The position numbers and the translations under genes are program-made. Positions 17,811-28,000 of a stretch of 39,725 nucleotides of DNA are shown here, in pieces; the stretch's first letter is position 1; each line of letters starts with the position of its first letter. Origin of the DNA: a virus; IMG/VR virus record IMGVR_UViG_3300017987_000181, positions 1 through 39,725 of that record; one strand, 5' to 3'. The notes under the pieces were generated by a model that saw only the letters and a program-made list of their open reading frames with translations, was not told where the DNA came from and ran no database searches.

Positions 17811-17848
17811 GACTAAGTGTGGAGAGGAGCTTCACACTTAGTCTTCTT
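17811..17848 (+). terminator. Strong hairpin terminator after 161-aa structural gene
   Basis: GACTAAGTGTG (17811-17821) pairs perfectly with CACACTTAGTC (17833-17843). GAG and CTT extend the stem to 14 bp (one G-U pair), leaving an AGGAG loop. TTCTT follows. It lies 16 bp after the stop and 20 bp before the next gene. Confidence 0.9.
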
Positions 17849-17862
17849 ATTAAGGTTATATC

Positions 17863-18891
17863 ATGTCATTACTCTGGACTGATGGTTTTGATCTATATGG
17901 AGCCACCGATGCTGCTATTGGAGACTCATTGTCGGCTAGGGGTTACTCTGTTGGAAACCTTCTCATGGATGATGATACAGGTAGATTATCTGGAAACTCG
18001 CTTAAAATCACAACTGCATATGAGCCAATTACTTCTCCAGCGCTAGATACAACCAACGACACGCTAATTTGCGGAATAGCTTTCAAAACAGACGATATTT
18101 CCCCTATGGCAAATGATGATGGTGCTATTATAGCTTTTAATAATGGAAGCGATATTATAGGCCTAGAAGTCACACCCAATAGTAATCTTACAATCAATGT
18201 TGGTGGTTCAACTCTTGATACAAGCAGCAATACTTTTTTGGCCGATACCTGGTACTTTATAGAATGGAAGTTTACAGTCGGGGCTAATGAAGCCTACACA
18301 GTAAAGGTGAACGGGGATGTCTGGATTAGCGGGAACGGCGACACACAAGATGGAAGTGCTACTTATTACAATCAGTTCAAACTTAGAAACGTGGGTGGTT
18401 ACAGTACGCCGGATTTTTGGTTTGATGATCTGTATATAATGGACGCAACCGGTAATGTTAATAATGACTTTATTGGCGATGCCAAGATTATAACAATCCA
18501 ACCAGACGGAGATGACTCCTGCAATTTTGCAACTTTGAGTACGGGTAATGATCACTATGCTTTGGTCGATGACGCCCCATTTGATGGTGATTCAACTTAT
18601 GTAGAAGACAGTACTTCTGGTAATCGTGACTTATTTACTTATGATAATACATCTGATGCAAACACTATTCGTGGATTGAGTATAATAACAGCTGCTAAAA
18701 AAACAGATACAAACTCTATTGATATTAGGACAGTGGTAGATTCAAATGGGACAGTGGAGACAGGTGCAAATTATACTCTTGGGGCAGTCTATAATTCAGG
18801 CCTGGAAATTCTAGAAGAGGACCCAGATACATCTAGCGCTTGGACTCAGTCAGGTGTTAATTCTGCTAAATTTGGGTTTGAAATAGTATGA
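17863..18891 (+). CDS. Lectin-like (LamG/concanavalin type) tail protein
   Basis: The 342-residue product has the sequence layout of laminin-G/concanavalin-type beta sandwich proteins common in phage tails: an opening LLWTDGFDLY, a central DTWYFIEWKFTVGANEAYTVKVNGD section and the FWFDDLYIMDATGNVNNDFIGDAKI motif near residue 185. The second half (200-342) belongs to a conserved companion domain (DGDDSCNFATLSTGNDHYALVDDAPFDGDSTYV) seen after this motif in phage proteins. It may bind host surface glycans or be a side structure of the tail. Its last four bases overlap the next gene. Receptor binding is inferred. Confidence 0.68.
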   Translation: MSLLWTDGFDLYGATDAAIGDSLSARGYSVGNLLMDDDTGRLSGNSLKITTAYEPITSPALDTTNDTLICGIAFKTDDISPMANDDGAIIAFNNGSDIIGLEVTPNSNLTINVGGSTLDTSSNTFLADTWYFIEWKFTVGANEAYTVKVNGDVWISGNGDTQDGSATYYNQFKLRNVGGYSTPDFWFDDLYIMDATGNVNNDFIGDAKIITIQPDGDDSCNFATLSTGNDHYALVDDAPFDGDSTYVEDSTSGNRDLFTYDNTSDANTIRGLSIITAAKKTDTNSIDIRTVVDSNGTVETGANYTLGAVYNSGLEILEEDPDTSSAWTQSGVNSAKFGFEIV

Positions 18892-20867
18892 GTAATGCTC
18901 GCGTTTCTCAACAGTATATTGAAATTTTAGCACAGAATCCTAGTAAGGCTAGGGTTAGCCAGCAATATATTGAGCTACTTACAGCTAATTCAAGTGGCAC
19001 CGATATTGAGAAAACTGTAAACTCTACTCTTAATCTTTCAGACTCATATCTCTTTGAATATGAGACAAGTGTAACTGATAGTCTTAATATATCAGATAGT
19101 AACACTGTTGAAAAAATCAACCCTGCTAGTAGTTCTATAAATCTTTCACAAGGGTTGAATTTTGAACTTGAGACTTCAATTACTGATACGTTAGGTATTG
19201 CGGATGCGACACAAAAAGATGTCCCGTTCAATTACCACTCTATCTCTTCTCTTGAATTGAGTACAAATGTATCACACCAAAAAGAAAGAAGTTTCTCAGC
19301 GTCAAGCACAATAAATTTAACAGATTCTATTGTGGCTTTGTATGAATTCAACATATCCAGTACGATCAATATAGGTCAATCTGCTGTAGTAGAACAAGTT
19401 CGTGGCGGGATTCCAATGGGAAGCGTCATGACTTTGACGGATCAAGCTCTTTTTGATCTTGGAACAAAAAGATTTCCAGGGACTGATTTAAATTTAACTG
19501 ATAATGTTGAAATTCGTTACCCTTATAGAGGAACAGTTGGCCACTATATTCGTTTCGACTCTGATGTTTTTGTACAACACGCAGTTCAAAATTATTCAGT
19601 AGAAACTGAATTAGACCTACGCTCTGGAACTCCAATTGAGCCTAGTTTCACTGACACTCTTAATCTTACTGACGAGGCAGTTAGACGCTGGTGGCCAATA
19701 ACAAATTTAGGTCTAACGCATAACGTCATAGGAGCTAAGGCGAAGAATGCGTCTAATGAATTAGGGTTGCAGCAGACAATTTCAGCTAATTTTACTTTCA
19801 ATAGAAGCCTAACTTCAGAAATTGAAAATTTAAGTGCCTTAACATTTTACACACCAAATAAGTCTTGCGTTCTAAGAGAATACAACCCTTTCTGTGGTGA
19901 GGACGCAACCAATCCTTTTAGATTAACTATTAAGCCACTACAGAGAGATGCTAGTAGCAACCGTGTAGTTCTAGCTTGGCCGAATATTGAATACCCTCTA
20001 AATCAAATAGTTCTTCGGGCGCCAGAAATAGATGATATTTCTAGATATACTTGTACTAGGTCATATAAGGAGACAAGAGGTGGGTCTATTTCTGTCTACG
20101 CTAATGAAATATGGCCAAAGATTCAAACTCTTGTTGTGACTTTTATTGGTCTTTCAGCTACTGAAGCTGACGCCTTTCAAGATTTTGTCTATGAAACAAT
20201 GGGCAAAGAAATAAATTTAGGTGACTGGAACGGATACATCTGGAGAGGGTTGATAACTAACCCTGAAGAACCAGTAATAGAAGACGGTAGAAGGGGATAT
20301 ACGGTCTCATTTCAATTTGAAGGAGAAAAGAGAGGTGACTCTGCCTCTGTTCAATCCGTAGCATTAACTGAATCAACTGATTACGAAATAGCAAAGTGGA
20401 TTCTAGACACTGTAAATATAACAGATGAAGTAACAGTCACACGAGACTTGGCTAGGTCTGCAATCTCATATGTCACAATTATATCAGATAGATACGATTT
20501 GACGCTTGATGAAGAAAGTAGTTCAACTGTTAATTTGTCAGAAGAAATTGAAGTATTAAGAGTAAGATTAGTCGACAATGACGCCAATATAACAGATGAA
20601 GTAAGCACAATTATAGATCATGGCCGTTCAATAAATCAAGATTTGAACATGGCCAGTGATCCTAGTACTATAATTGACCGCGGCCCAGAATCTACCTCTA
20701 CAGCAAATATACTCGATGAAACAAATATAACACTAGATGCAGTTAGAAGCGTCTCTGATACTATTGACTTATCTGATGAAGTCACATCCTTGCTGCATCC
20801 GATGCTAATCGAACAACTAGGTATAGAACAAGAACTAATTCTAACGGTATATCAAATACCGACATAA
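18888..20867 (+). CDS. Repeat-rich tail protein with central Dit-like domain
   Basis: The 659-residue product starts with two copies of ARVSQQYIE(I/L)L (residues 4-32). It then carries many short repeats of the form T-x-x-L-N-(L/I)-(S/T)-D-x-x-x-x-E in residues 40-300 and again in 490-650. The middle (about 320-480) is a different, globular domain ending IQTLVVTFIGLSATEADAF...GKEINLGDWNGYIWRG...YTVSFQFEGE. It resembles the following 125-residue protein and phage distal-tail (Dit-like) domains. The repeats probably form an extended array of beta or linker units on either side of the globular core. The same repeat type occurs at the end of the 9550-10167 protein. Tail-tip location is inferred from position between tape measure and hub genes. 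Confidence 0.62.
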   Translation: MSNARVSQQYIEILAQNPSKARVSQQYIELLTANSSGTDIEKTVNSTLNLSDSYLFEYETSVTDSLNISDSNTVEKINPASSSINLSQGLNFELETSITDTLGIADATQKDVPFNYHSISSLELSTNVSHQKERSFSASSTINLTDSIVALYEFNISSTINIGQSAVVEQVRGGIPMGSVMTLTDQALFDLGTKRFPGTDLNLTDNVEIRYPYRGTVGHYIRFDSDVFVQHAVQNYSVETELDLRSGTPIEPSFTDTLNLTDEAVRRWWPITNLGLTHNVIGAKAKNASNELGLQQTISANFTFNRSLTSEIENLSALTFYTPNKSCVLREYNPFCGEDATNPFRLTIKPLQRDASSNRVVLAWPNIEYPLNQIVLRAPEIDDISRYTCTRSYKETRGGSISVYANEIWPKIQTLVVTFIGLSATEADAFQDFVYETMGKEINLGDWNGYIWRGLITNPEEPVIEDGRRGYTVSFQFEGEKRGDSASVQSVALTESTDYEIAKWILDTVNITDEVTVTRDLARSAISYVTIISDRYDLTLDEESSSTVNLSEEIEVLRVRLVDNDANITDEVSTIIDHGRSINQDLNMASDPSTIIDRGPESTSTANILDETNITLDAVRSVSDTIDLSDEVTSLLHPMLIEQLGIEQELILTVYQIPT

Positions 20868-20870
20868 ATT

Positions 20871-21248
20871 ATGGTAAGACTAGTAGCACCTTTTCTTCTG
20901 CCTAAAACAACTATTTTGCTTCCTAATCCACGATTTAGTGATTCTAAACGTCTTAGGGCAGAGATGCAATCTTTCCGTTCTCTAGATGGTACGCTCTATA
21001 CTTTTGTTAAAAAGAAAGATAAGAAAAAACTTTATCTTTGGGATTTTCATTTAACTAGAAATAAAAGTATGGAGTTGTTAGAATTTTATAGGCACTATTC
21101 AACAGGAAAAATAAAAGCTTATTGGGGTGATCTCGAAATTATAGGGTACTTGAGAAACAACCCGTTTGAATTTTCTACAATAGGCGCCGCACATGGTTCT
21201 CCAGGAAATGAATATGTGCAAGCTACAGTTGAGATAGAGGAAATATAA
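20871..21248 (+). CDS. Short Dit-like tail protein
   Basis: The 125-residue product reads LYTFVKKKDKKKLYLWDFHLTR.KSMELLEFYRHYSTGKIKAYWGDLEIIGYLRNNPFEF and ends ATVEIEEI. The order of a strand, a helix (SMELLEFYRHY), G-K-x-K-x-Y-W, I-x-G-Y-L-x-N-N-P and a final EIEE strand matches residues 400-480 of the preceding 659-residue protein. The two thus seem to share a distal-tail-like fold. It sits immediately before the large hub gene, with which it overlaps by one base. It likely forms a ring at the tube end linking tube to hub; this is inference. Confidence 0.58.
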   Translation: MVRLVAPFLLPKTTILLPNPRFSDSKRLRAEMQSFRSLDGTLYTFVKKKDKKKLYLWDFHLTRNKSMELLEFYRHYSTGKIKAYWGDLEIIGYLRNNPFEFSTIGAAHGSPGNEYVQATVEIEEI

Positions 21249-24220
21249 TGCGAAATGTAACAGACACAATGAATAGGTATCTGCACTCCAAACAAAGTTC
21301 AGAACCAGTCATAGTTATTGGAGTATTCCTGGCCGGTAGAGAAGTCCTATTCGCCGACAAAAATATTCCTGGTGTTAGGCCCAATATTTTATCGGTTAGT
21401 GGTCTAAGTGATTACACTAAAACAGTTGGGTCTGGAAGTGCAAAATCTCTCACTGTAACATTCGATGATGCCTCAGAGGAATTTAAGCATCACCTAGACA
21501 ATACAAACTTTTATTTATGTAAGTGCAATGTATATCAATGTTTTAGTAAAGTTTCAGTAAACGATAAATTTTTAATCTTCTCTGGAAACTTGTCGGCTCC
21601 TATTGAGTACGATACAACACAGAAAACTTTGACCGTCCAGATTATGACGGACGTCAAAAAAGAGCCTGTTGGATTTACAACAGATGAAGGATATTTTGGG
21701 GACTTGACAGGTAATCAATCCGGCCAATTTTGGCCAATGATGTTTGGAAGTGTATGTCGAGAAAAAACAATCGCCCTACGTTGTCCATTATATGGTGTAC
21801 TAGAAACTAAGGCAACAATACCTGACCCTTCTCTGTATAGAAGACTAGAGCAAGCTAAAAATCTCTTATGTCCTAAAACGCTAGTGGCTGAAAGTGTTGT
21901 CACAAAAAAAGTAGAGGCCTTACCAGAGGTCCCGGACGAATCTGTATACATTTCTCCATCTTGGGGTGCTTTGACAAGTAACACGGACTCAGTTGCTATG
22001 TATTCCCCAAACCCAACTTGTGTTGAGAAAAGATACAAGGAAATCTGTTCCATTATGACAGATATAGCGGAACAAGAAGAAAATCTCACCGACACATTAA
22101 CTGTATACAATGGCATAAAATTCACACAAAGATCGGTATTATCTTTTAGAATCCGGGATGCTATTTTTAATGGCTGGTTTTCAGGAAACACATTCCATAT
22201 AACAAATAGAATTCACCCCAAAACTGAACTTCTTACTAGTGATCCCATATATAGTTTTGCAGGAGAGGCTTTAGTATACAAAGGTGTGCAAGGTTTAGAT
22301 GCGGGTAATAGTGCTTTGCCAGTTTCTTCAACGGTATGTTCATGCAATCTTTCCGCAACCTTACCAGGAGACTATAATTGCGAAGATAAGACCAGCGATA
22401 TTTCTGCCACATATGGGTTTGGCGGAGGTTCAGAAGACTCATGGAGATACTTTTACTCGATGAACAGAGGGTCTGAATTCGTGGCCGACCCAGGTGAATT
22501 TGTTTTATCTACGACCAAAAGTGATTTAATATACATAGTGAGTATCGTTCCTGGTACGGTGGACGCCGTGTTGGCTTATAAACACTATAATGCTGCTAAT
22601 ACAGATAAGTTAGTAGAAGTTCCAGAAAGTTACTATGAAATACAAGAAACCGATTATGGAGCTTTCACTGCTGTTGAAATCAAAATGCCTCGAAAGCTAA
22701 GCGAAATAAGTCAGATTTGGAAAGACGATATATTTGTATCTTTTACTTCAGATATTGGTCCACATGCTATAGATGTTATAGAGTGGTTGGTTGAAAACTT
22801 CTCAAGCTACGAAATCGACGAAGACTCATTCTCTTTTGTGCGTCCTTACTTAGATAACTATCCAGTAAACTTTGCGTTGCAGTCTCAAAAAGATCTGTGG
22901 ACCCTCCTCAGCGATATAGCCTATCAAGTTAGGTGTGAAATAATGCTCAAAGGGAATAAACTATACATAACTTATCTCCCTCTAAAACCTAACCCAGTGG
23001 TGACAATAGACTCTAGCAAGGTTAAAACAGACTCTTTAATTATTGGCTTAATAGATACCAATGATTTGATAACAGATTATACTGTCAATTGGGCATATGA
23101 AGATGCCTCATTTGATTTGGCATCAAACTACGTTACTGGAACGGACCGTCCTACGTATAATCCAGCATCTGGAACCCAGTTAAATTTCACGTTAAAACAT
23201 AATTTATCGACGTATGGGCCATATCCGGAGTCTTTTGATTACTATGTATTAAATGATTTTCAATCATGCTTAAAAACATCTACTTTTTGGTTAATCCGAA
23301 AAGCAAATGTTTATAAGACATTAAAATTCAAAGGTCCGATTGAATTCCTACTACTTGAACATGGAGACAGTGTTCTTGTAAACTTGAAGGATTTTAGCGA
23401 AGACGAAATCATCTGCATCGTTGAAAACACAGTATTTGACTATGAAAATAATGAAGTAGAAGTGGAGTTAAGGACCCCGGTAAAAGAAGGCGAATCATCT
23501 GAATATTATTGGTACTGGCCATCAAACAAACCAGCTAAGGCAAGATTCCCATTAGAAGGGGAAGATGCTGGCTCAACAATAGATATTAGTGTTCCAGAAA
23601 CACATATTTTCTACGACTCTGGGTCATCTTTCATACTTTCTCACGGCGATCCATATCCATCAGATATAGGCGACGCCTACCCTGAAATAACTTGCTATTA
23701 TGCTGGATCAACCTATGCCACGCCGATAAATTATGCAAGCATAGTGGCATCATTTGCTACTGAGTCTTTTGTCAATAGTATGAAACCAAATATCCCTAAT
23801 TTATATGCCTACAAGCAGCTAATTCAGAATAAACCTAATTCTCCTGGTGTTGGAGTTCCAATAGATAACTTACCTTGTACTTTTGACGTAAGAGTTAATT
23901 ATATTGTACCGTCACAAGTTGCAAAACCGGGTCAAGCCTGTAAGACAACAGGAACTGGGATGCCCTGTGAAGGTACTGAGTATTCATTTTGCCATAAGTT
24001 TATGAACTTAAAAGGTGCTGAATATTTTATAACTAAAAGAAAACAAGAAATAGATAACTTGAAATTGGACGGCGGTCGCTATGAGATAGGCGTATTTCAA
24101 CCTGTAGCAATTGATGCTTCTCCAACTATTCTAAATAATCGAGACGGGGTGGACTGTAGTGATCCTGATTCAACCGAAGCTTATTATTTTTATGAAGCAA
24201 CAAAGGCCTTATTGATATGA
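21248..24220 (+). CDS. Tail hub-like protein, paralogue A
   Basis: The 990-residue product appears to be a large tail-tip protein. Residues 1-200 contain strand-rich hub-like sequence with FWPMMFGSVCREK and LEQAKNLLCP. A middle section has FNGWFSGNTFHITNRIHP. A region around residues 500-620 has VDVIEWLVENFSSYEIDEDSF and LWTLLSDIAYQVRCEIMLKGNKLYI, reminiscent of the hub proteins that hold the tail tip together. All three recur in the 1335-residue protein at 25005-29012, so the genes arose by duplication. A third shared segment is YYWYWPSNKPAK versus YYWAWPANKSEN. The C-terminus (about 780-990) is specific to this copy. It starts and ends on 1- and 4-base overlaps. Confidence 0.62.
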   Translation: MRNVTDTMNRYLHSKQSSEPVIVIGVFLAGREVLFADKNIPGVRPNILSVSGLSDYTKTVGSGSAKSLTVTFDDASEEFKHHLDNTNFYLCKCNVYQCFSKVSVNDKFLIFSGNLSAPIEYDTTQKTLTVQIMTDVKKEPVGFTTDEGYFGDLTGNQSGQFWPMMFGSVCREKTIALRCPLYGVLETKATIPDPSLYRRLEQAKNLLCPKTLVAESVVTKKVEALPEVPDESVYISPSWGALTSNTDSVAMYSPNPTCVEKRYKEICSIMTDIAEQEENLTDTLTVYNGIKFTQRSVLSFRIRDAIFNGWFSGNTFHITNRIHPKTELLTSDPIYSFAGEALVYKGVQGLDAGNSALPVSSTVCSCNLSATLPGDYNCEDKTSDISATYGFGGGSEDSWRYFYSMNRGSEFVADPGEFVLSTTKSDLIYIVSIVPGTVDAVLAYKHYNAANTDKLVEVPESYYEIQETDYGAFTAVEIKMPRKLSEISQIWKDDIFVSFTSDIGPHAIDVIEWLVENFSSYEIDEDSFSFVRPYLDNYPVNFALQSQKDLWTLLSDIAYQVRCEIMLKGNKLYITYLPLKPNPVVTIDSSKVKTDSLIIGLIDTNDLITDYTVNWAYEDASFDLASNYVTGTDRPTYNPASGTQLNFTLKHNLSTYGPYPESFDYYVLNDFQSCLKTSTFWLIRKANVYKTLKFKGPIEFLLLEHGDSVLVNLKDFSEDEIICIVENTVFDYENNEVEVELRTPVKEGESSEYYWYWPSNKPAKARFPLEGEDAGSTIDISVPETHIFYDSGSSFILSHGDPYPSDIGDAYPEITCYYAGSTYATPINYASIVASFATESFVNSMKPNIPNLYAYKQLIQNKPNSPGVGVPIDNLPCTFDVRVNYIVPSQVAKPGQACKTTGTGMPCEGTEYSFCHKFMNLKGAEYFITKRKQEIDNLKLDGGRYEIGVFQPVAIDASPTILNNRDGVDCSDPDSTEAYYFYEATKALLI

Positions 24221-25005
24221 ATTGTACTAAACGACAAAAAATCACAAAACATACAAAGGGTGAAATCTACACTTTTTTTAAATGTACAAACTGTTTATGT
24301 GATAATTACAGAAAAGAAGTGACCGAAGACGACTGCTCGAACTGCCCATTAAAACAAATGAGACGGGAAACAAATTGTAGGCGTCAAAAACCTTGTTCAG
24401 TCAAAATGGAGCAAGGCCTTCTTGTTTATGGTGGTCCTTGTCCAGAAGGCTTTCAGGAGACTGAAAAAGGTTTCAAAAATATTTGGCCTGAATGCCCTCA
24501 AGCTTTTACTAATAACACCATAAGAAGAGACGGTGTTTTCGCTCCTATAGTTTTCTGCGGCGAAAAAAATAAGCAAGTCACATATGAAGAGTGCGCGAAA
24601 TGTTTTAAGCAACTGGAAAAAATCAATAATGAAGCTGCTGACAAAGAAATAAAAAAAGAAGAAGTCCTGGAAAAAATTAGGGACGAGCAATCAAAAGAGT
24701 TAGAGAAGAAAACTAACGAACTCAGAGAAAAGCTCAAACAAGAAAATGAGAAGGTTCCAGAATCTTTTCCATCTCTGGATTCACAGGTTAAAAATTATTC
24801 GAAAGCCTTATATAAGTGGGTGACAGGCGGAATGGACTCTCGACCAAAAGAAGAAGTGGAAAGAATTTTTGATATATGTAAATCCTGTGAATTCTTTAAA
24901 GACGGGCGATGCCTAGTTTGTGGTTGTCGGCTGGCAAACAAAGGTGTGGCTGTTACGAATAAAATAAAAATGGCCACCGAACACTGCCCCAAAGGAAAGT
25001 GGTAA
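24217..25005 (+). CDS. Cysteine-rich tail-tip protein, possible metal/Fe-S binder
   Basis: The 262-residue product has 19 cysteines. The N-terminal part has CTNCLC (23-28) and CSNC (40-43), then spaced single cysteines to 129. Residues 130-180 are a Lys/Glu-rich coiled coil. The C-terminal module (about 205-262) reads ICKSCEFFKDGRCLVCGCRLANK (C221, C224, C232, C235, C237) and ends ATEHCPKGKW (C257), a pattern familiar from phage tail-region proteins. It lies between the two hub paralogues, where lambda has gpL, a tail-tip protein with a [4Fe-4S] cluster. Zinc or iron-sulphur binding is likely from the Cys clusters; which one is unknown. Both ends overlap the neighbours. Confidence 0.62.
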   Translation: MNCTKRQKITKHTKGEIYTFFKCTNCLCDNYRKEVTEDDCSNCPLKQMRRETNCRRQKPCSVKMEQGLLVYGGPCPEGFQETEKGFKNIWPECPQAFTNNTIRRDGVFAPIVFCGEKNKQVTYEECAKCFKQLEKINNEAADKEIKKEEVLEKIRDEQSKELEKKTNELREKLKQENEKVPESFPSLDSQVKNYSKALYKWVTGGMDSRPKEEVERIFDICKSCEFFKDGRCLVCGCRLANKGVAVTNKIKMATEHCPKGKW

Positions 25006-28000
25006 TGAGACCTCTATCTTCTGATTTCGAACGATACATAAGTAAAAAGCAAGCCTTAGATGTAAGTTATGCTTTTGATATTCACTGGGACGATGGGGTG
25101 ACTTCATACAGCGACTCGGATTTTGTGTCAGAAATTAGGGTGGATTGGGTTGAAAATGATATCATACCGGGTGGAAGTTTCTCTTGTGATATTTCATTGA
25201 ACCTTGAACCAGATTTTTTCCGAGACAGAAAGATTATCGGCGCAAGAGTTGACTTGTATCTAAAAGTTAAAGATCAGAGAGAATTTATTGGCACTGGAAA
25301 AATATCGTCACCAATTGAGTATAGAAACAAGGTTCTAAATTTCACTGTTTTCTCACAGTATGATGACCACATAATTGACCCCTCTGCTGTTGATATTTTT
25401 CCTGAAATAAAGAATTCCAAACTTGATAAATTTTGGCCATTGATATTCGGCACAGTAAGTGGCAGCCCCTGTGTTAAATTAAGTAGTTCAATAATAGGCA
25501 TATTGGAATCTGACGAAGCTATAGCTGATTATACTTTAGAACCGAGAATGGAGCAGGTTAAAGAAATTGCCTGTCCCTATGTTCAAACACGCGCCTATGG
25601 AGAAGGAACAATGGCTTCTTTAGACGTAGCGTGTTTAGAGGCCAGAGAAAATGAATACTGTAAGCTTGAATACTCTTTACAAGAGCAAAAAAGTCAAGAG
25701 CATAAAAGTTTTGAAGTTACCAATGGTCAGAATTTTCCACAAAACACTCCCTATGAAATAAACATAGAAGGTGGAATATTTCAAGGATACTTCTCTGGGA
25801 ATACATTCACTATTCAGGGGCGAGTACATCCGCTTAAAAATTACCTTGGTGAAGTTCAAAGTAAAGAACTGCCTCCAGTCGAAGTTCAATTTGTTGATCC
25901 TTTTGATCTTGAAAAGGGGTGTGAAGTAGAAGTACCACAAGCTTACACCTACTATGGAACCGAATACCAAAAAGCCAATAAACTAATTTCAGACATTTAT
26001 GACTTTTGTCAAGACTCTAATGATTGCTGGATGACAGAGACAAAAAATTCATATCTTCTTAATTTAGATACCGGAAAACCAAACTATAATTATGTACTTC
26101 CTAAAGTAACAGATGACTTGGAGGCGCTTGGAGTCTACTACCAGTTAGTAGAATCGGTGAATCACCATAATTTAATTACGCAAATTCTAGCTGCTGATAG
26201 AACTGTAACTGAATATTACAATATGAAAATAGCAGGTCGGTTTACTGCGCCGGCTGGTAGTTCTTTTTCACTAGCTGGTGCTGGACCTATCTTTCTGGCG
26301 AGTCTGGTGCCAGGAGTTGTTTTCCGTGTTCTTGGGTATAAAAAATCAACTTGCTCACACCCTGGAAAATTGGTAGAAATACCAGACAGTAATTATGAGA
26401 TAAGGGAAGTTGATTATGGTGATTTTACAGGTGTTGAAATACATTTTAACAAGCCTTTGGAACAAATAAGTGAATGTTTAGGAGATGAAGTCTGTGTTGA
26501 CTTTGAATCTGATGTCGGACCGAATCCTGTTGATGTTATAGAATGGATTATAAATCTGTACACAGACCTGAATATAGATGAAGAAAGTTTTGCATATGTA
26601 AAAAGTAAGCTGGAAAAATACCCAATTGGTTTCACGCTTCAAGAAAAAATCTCAGCATTCCAGTTAATAAAAGACATAGCTTATCAATCTAGGTGCGCAT
26701 TAAATATATGGGATAACACTTTTTACATTCATTATCTCTCTGAAAAGCCCTCCTCTTGTCTTACAATTGATAGTTCTAAGATATATCAAGGCTATAACAT
26801 AACTACCAGCGATGTAGTGAGTACAAAAGAAATAGTTACATGGAAAAATACGTATGCGCCAAGAAAAGATACAGACCCAAAAGAGAATAAATTCTTTATA
26901 GAGCAGAATGTTGACGAGTATGGTCTTATCCCGCATGAAAGCAAATACAGTTGCTTAAATTTAAAGAACAATGTACAAAAGAGTGCAACTTTTTGGTTTA
27001 TACGGGACTCTAACGCGTGGAAATTTGTCACTTTCAAGGGACCTCTTTCGCTCCTAAAGCTTAATATATATGACGGAGTGTATTTTGAACCGTTAGATGT
27101 TATCTGTGTTGTAACAAACATAAGTGTAGAAGTTGATGGTATCACACTAACTTTATGGACTCCAATACGGTTTGGTGAAAATGAAGAATACTACTGGGCA
27201 TGGCCAGCAAATAAGTCTGAAAATAAAATCTTTGATTTAAATTACACACCTTTATTAGTTCCTCCTTCGACACACCCATTTTTTATAAGTGGGAATTATG
27301 CTCGGGATTATGATCGGGATTATGATTGGGATAGATATCCATCAGATCGAGGAGATAGCATACAAGAGTGGAAATTTTTCTTTTATGACTTTGACGACGT
27401 AGATTGTTGGATAGGAGGAGAAGGATATTGGGAGGGCGATGAAACTGATCCAGATGGTTACGACTATGAGGACAATCCATTTGATATACCGCATGGAGGT
27501 TATAACGACGGGGGTGGCGACACGAATGATGAGGAGCTAGTTGACAGCGGTAATAATGTATTCGGCCGCCCATATGTGCCATATGTAGATGACCAACAAG
27601 CTCAATATAGGCGCCCAGAAGACGATATTGAAGATAGGGAACAAGAACTTGAACAATCTGGTGATTGCTGGTTCTGGCACTATGTGTTTAAAGTTACCTG
27701 TGATTATCCATACTGTTTTCAAAAAGGTCCTTGTGAGAAACAAAACTGTCTGTGTGGGCCAATGTGCTGTATATATTCTGATGACTTAATTTGTGAAGTT
27801 GAAATGTTTTCAGACTGTCAAACAAATATGAGTCAATGGCTTAGTAATCATTATAACTCTGGGGCACTAGCCGCTAAATGTAAGGGGCAGCAAGCTATTC
27901 TAGATGTTCAGCCAACTCCAAGCGAGAGTACACAAAGTTGTTGTGACTTACCACACATGATGTGGAAAACAACTGATACTTGTACAAGTTTAAGTGGGCA

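Noticed and set aside
21715-22191. Minus-strand frame of 158 codons inside hub gene A
   Set aside because: No supporting start signal and the plus-strand protein matches its paralogue in this region.
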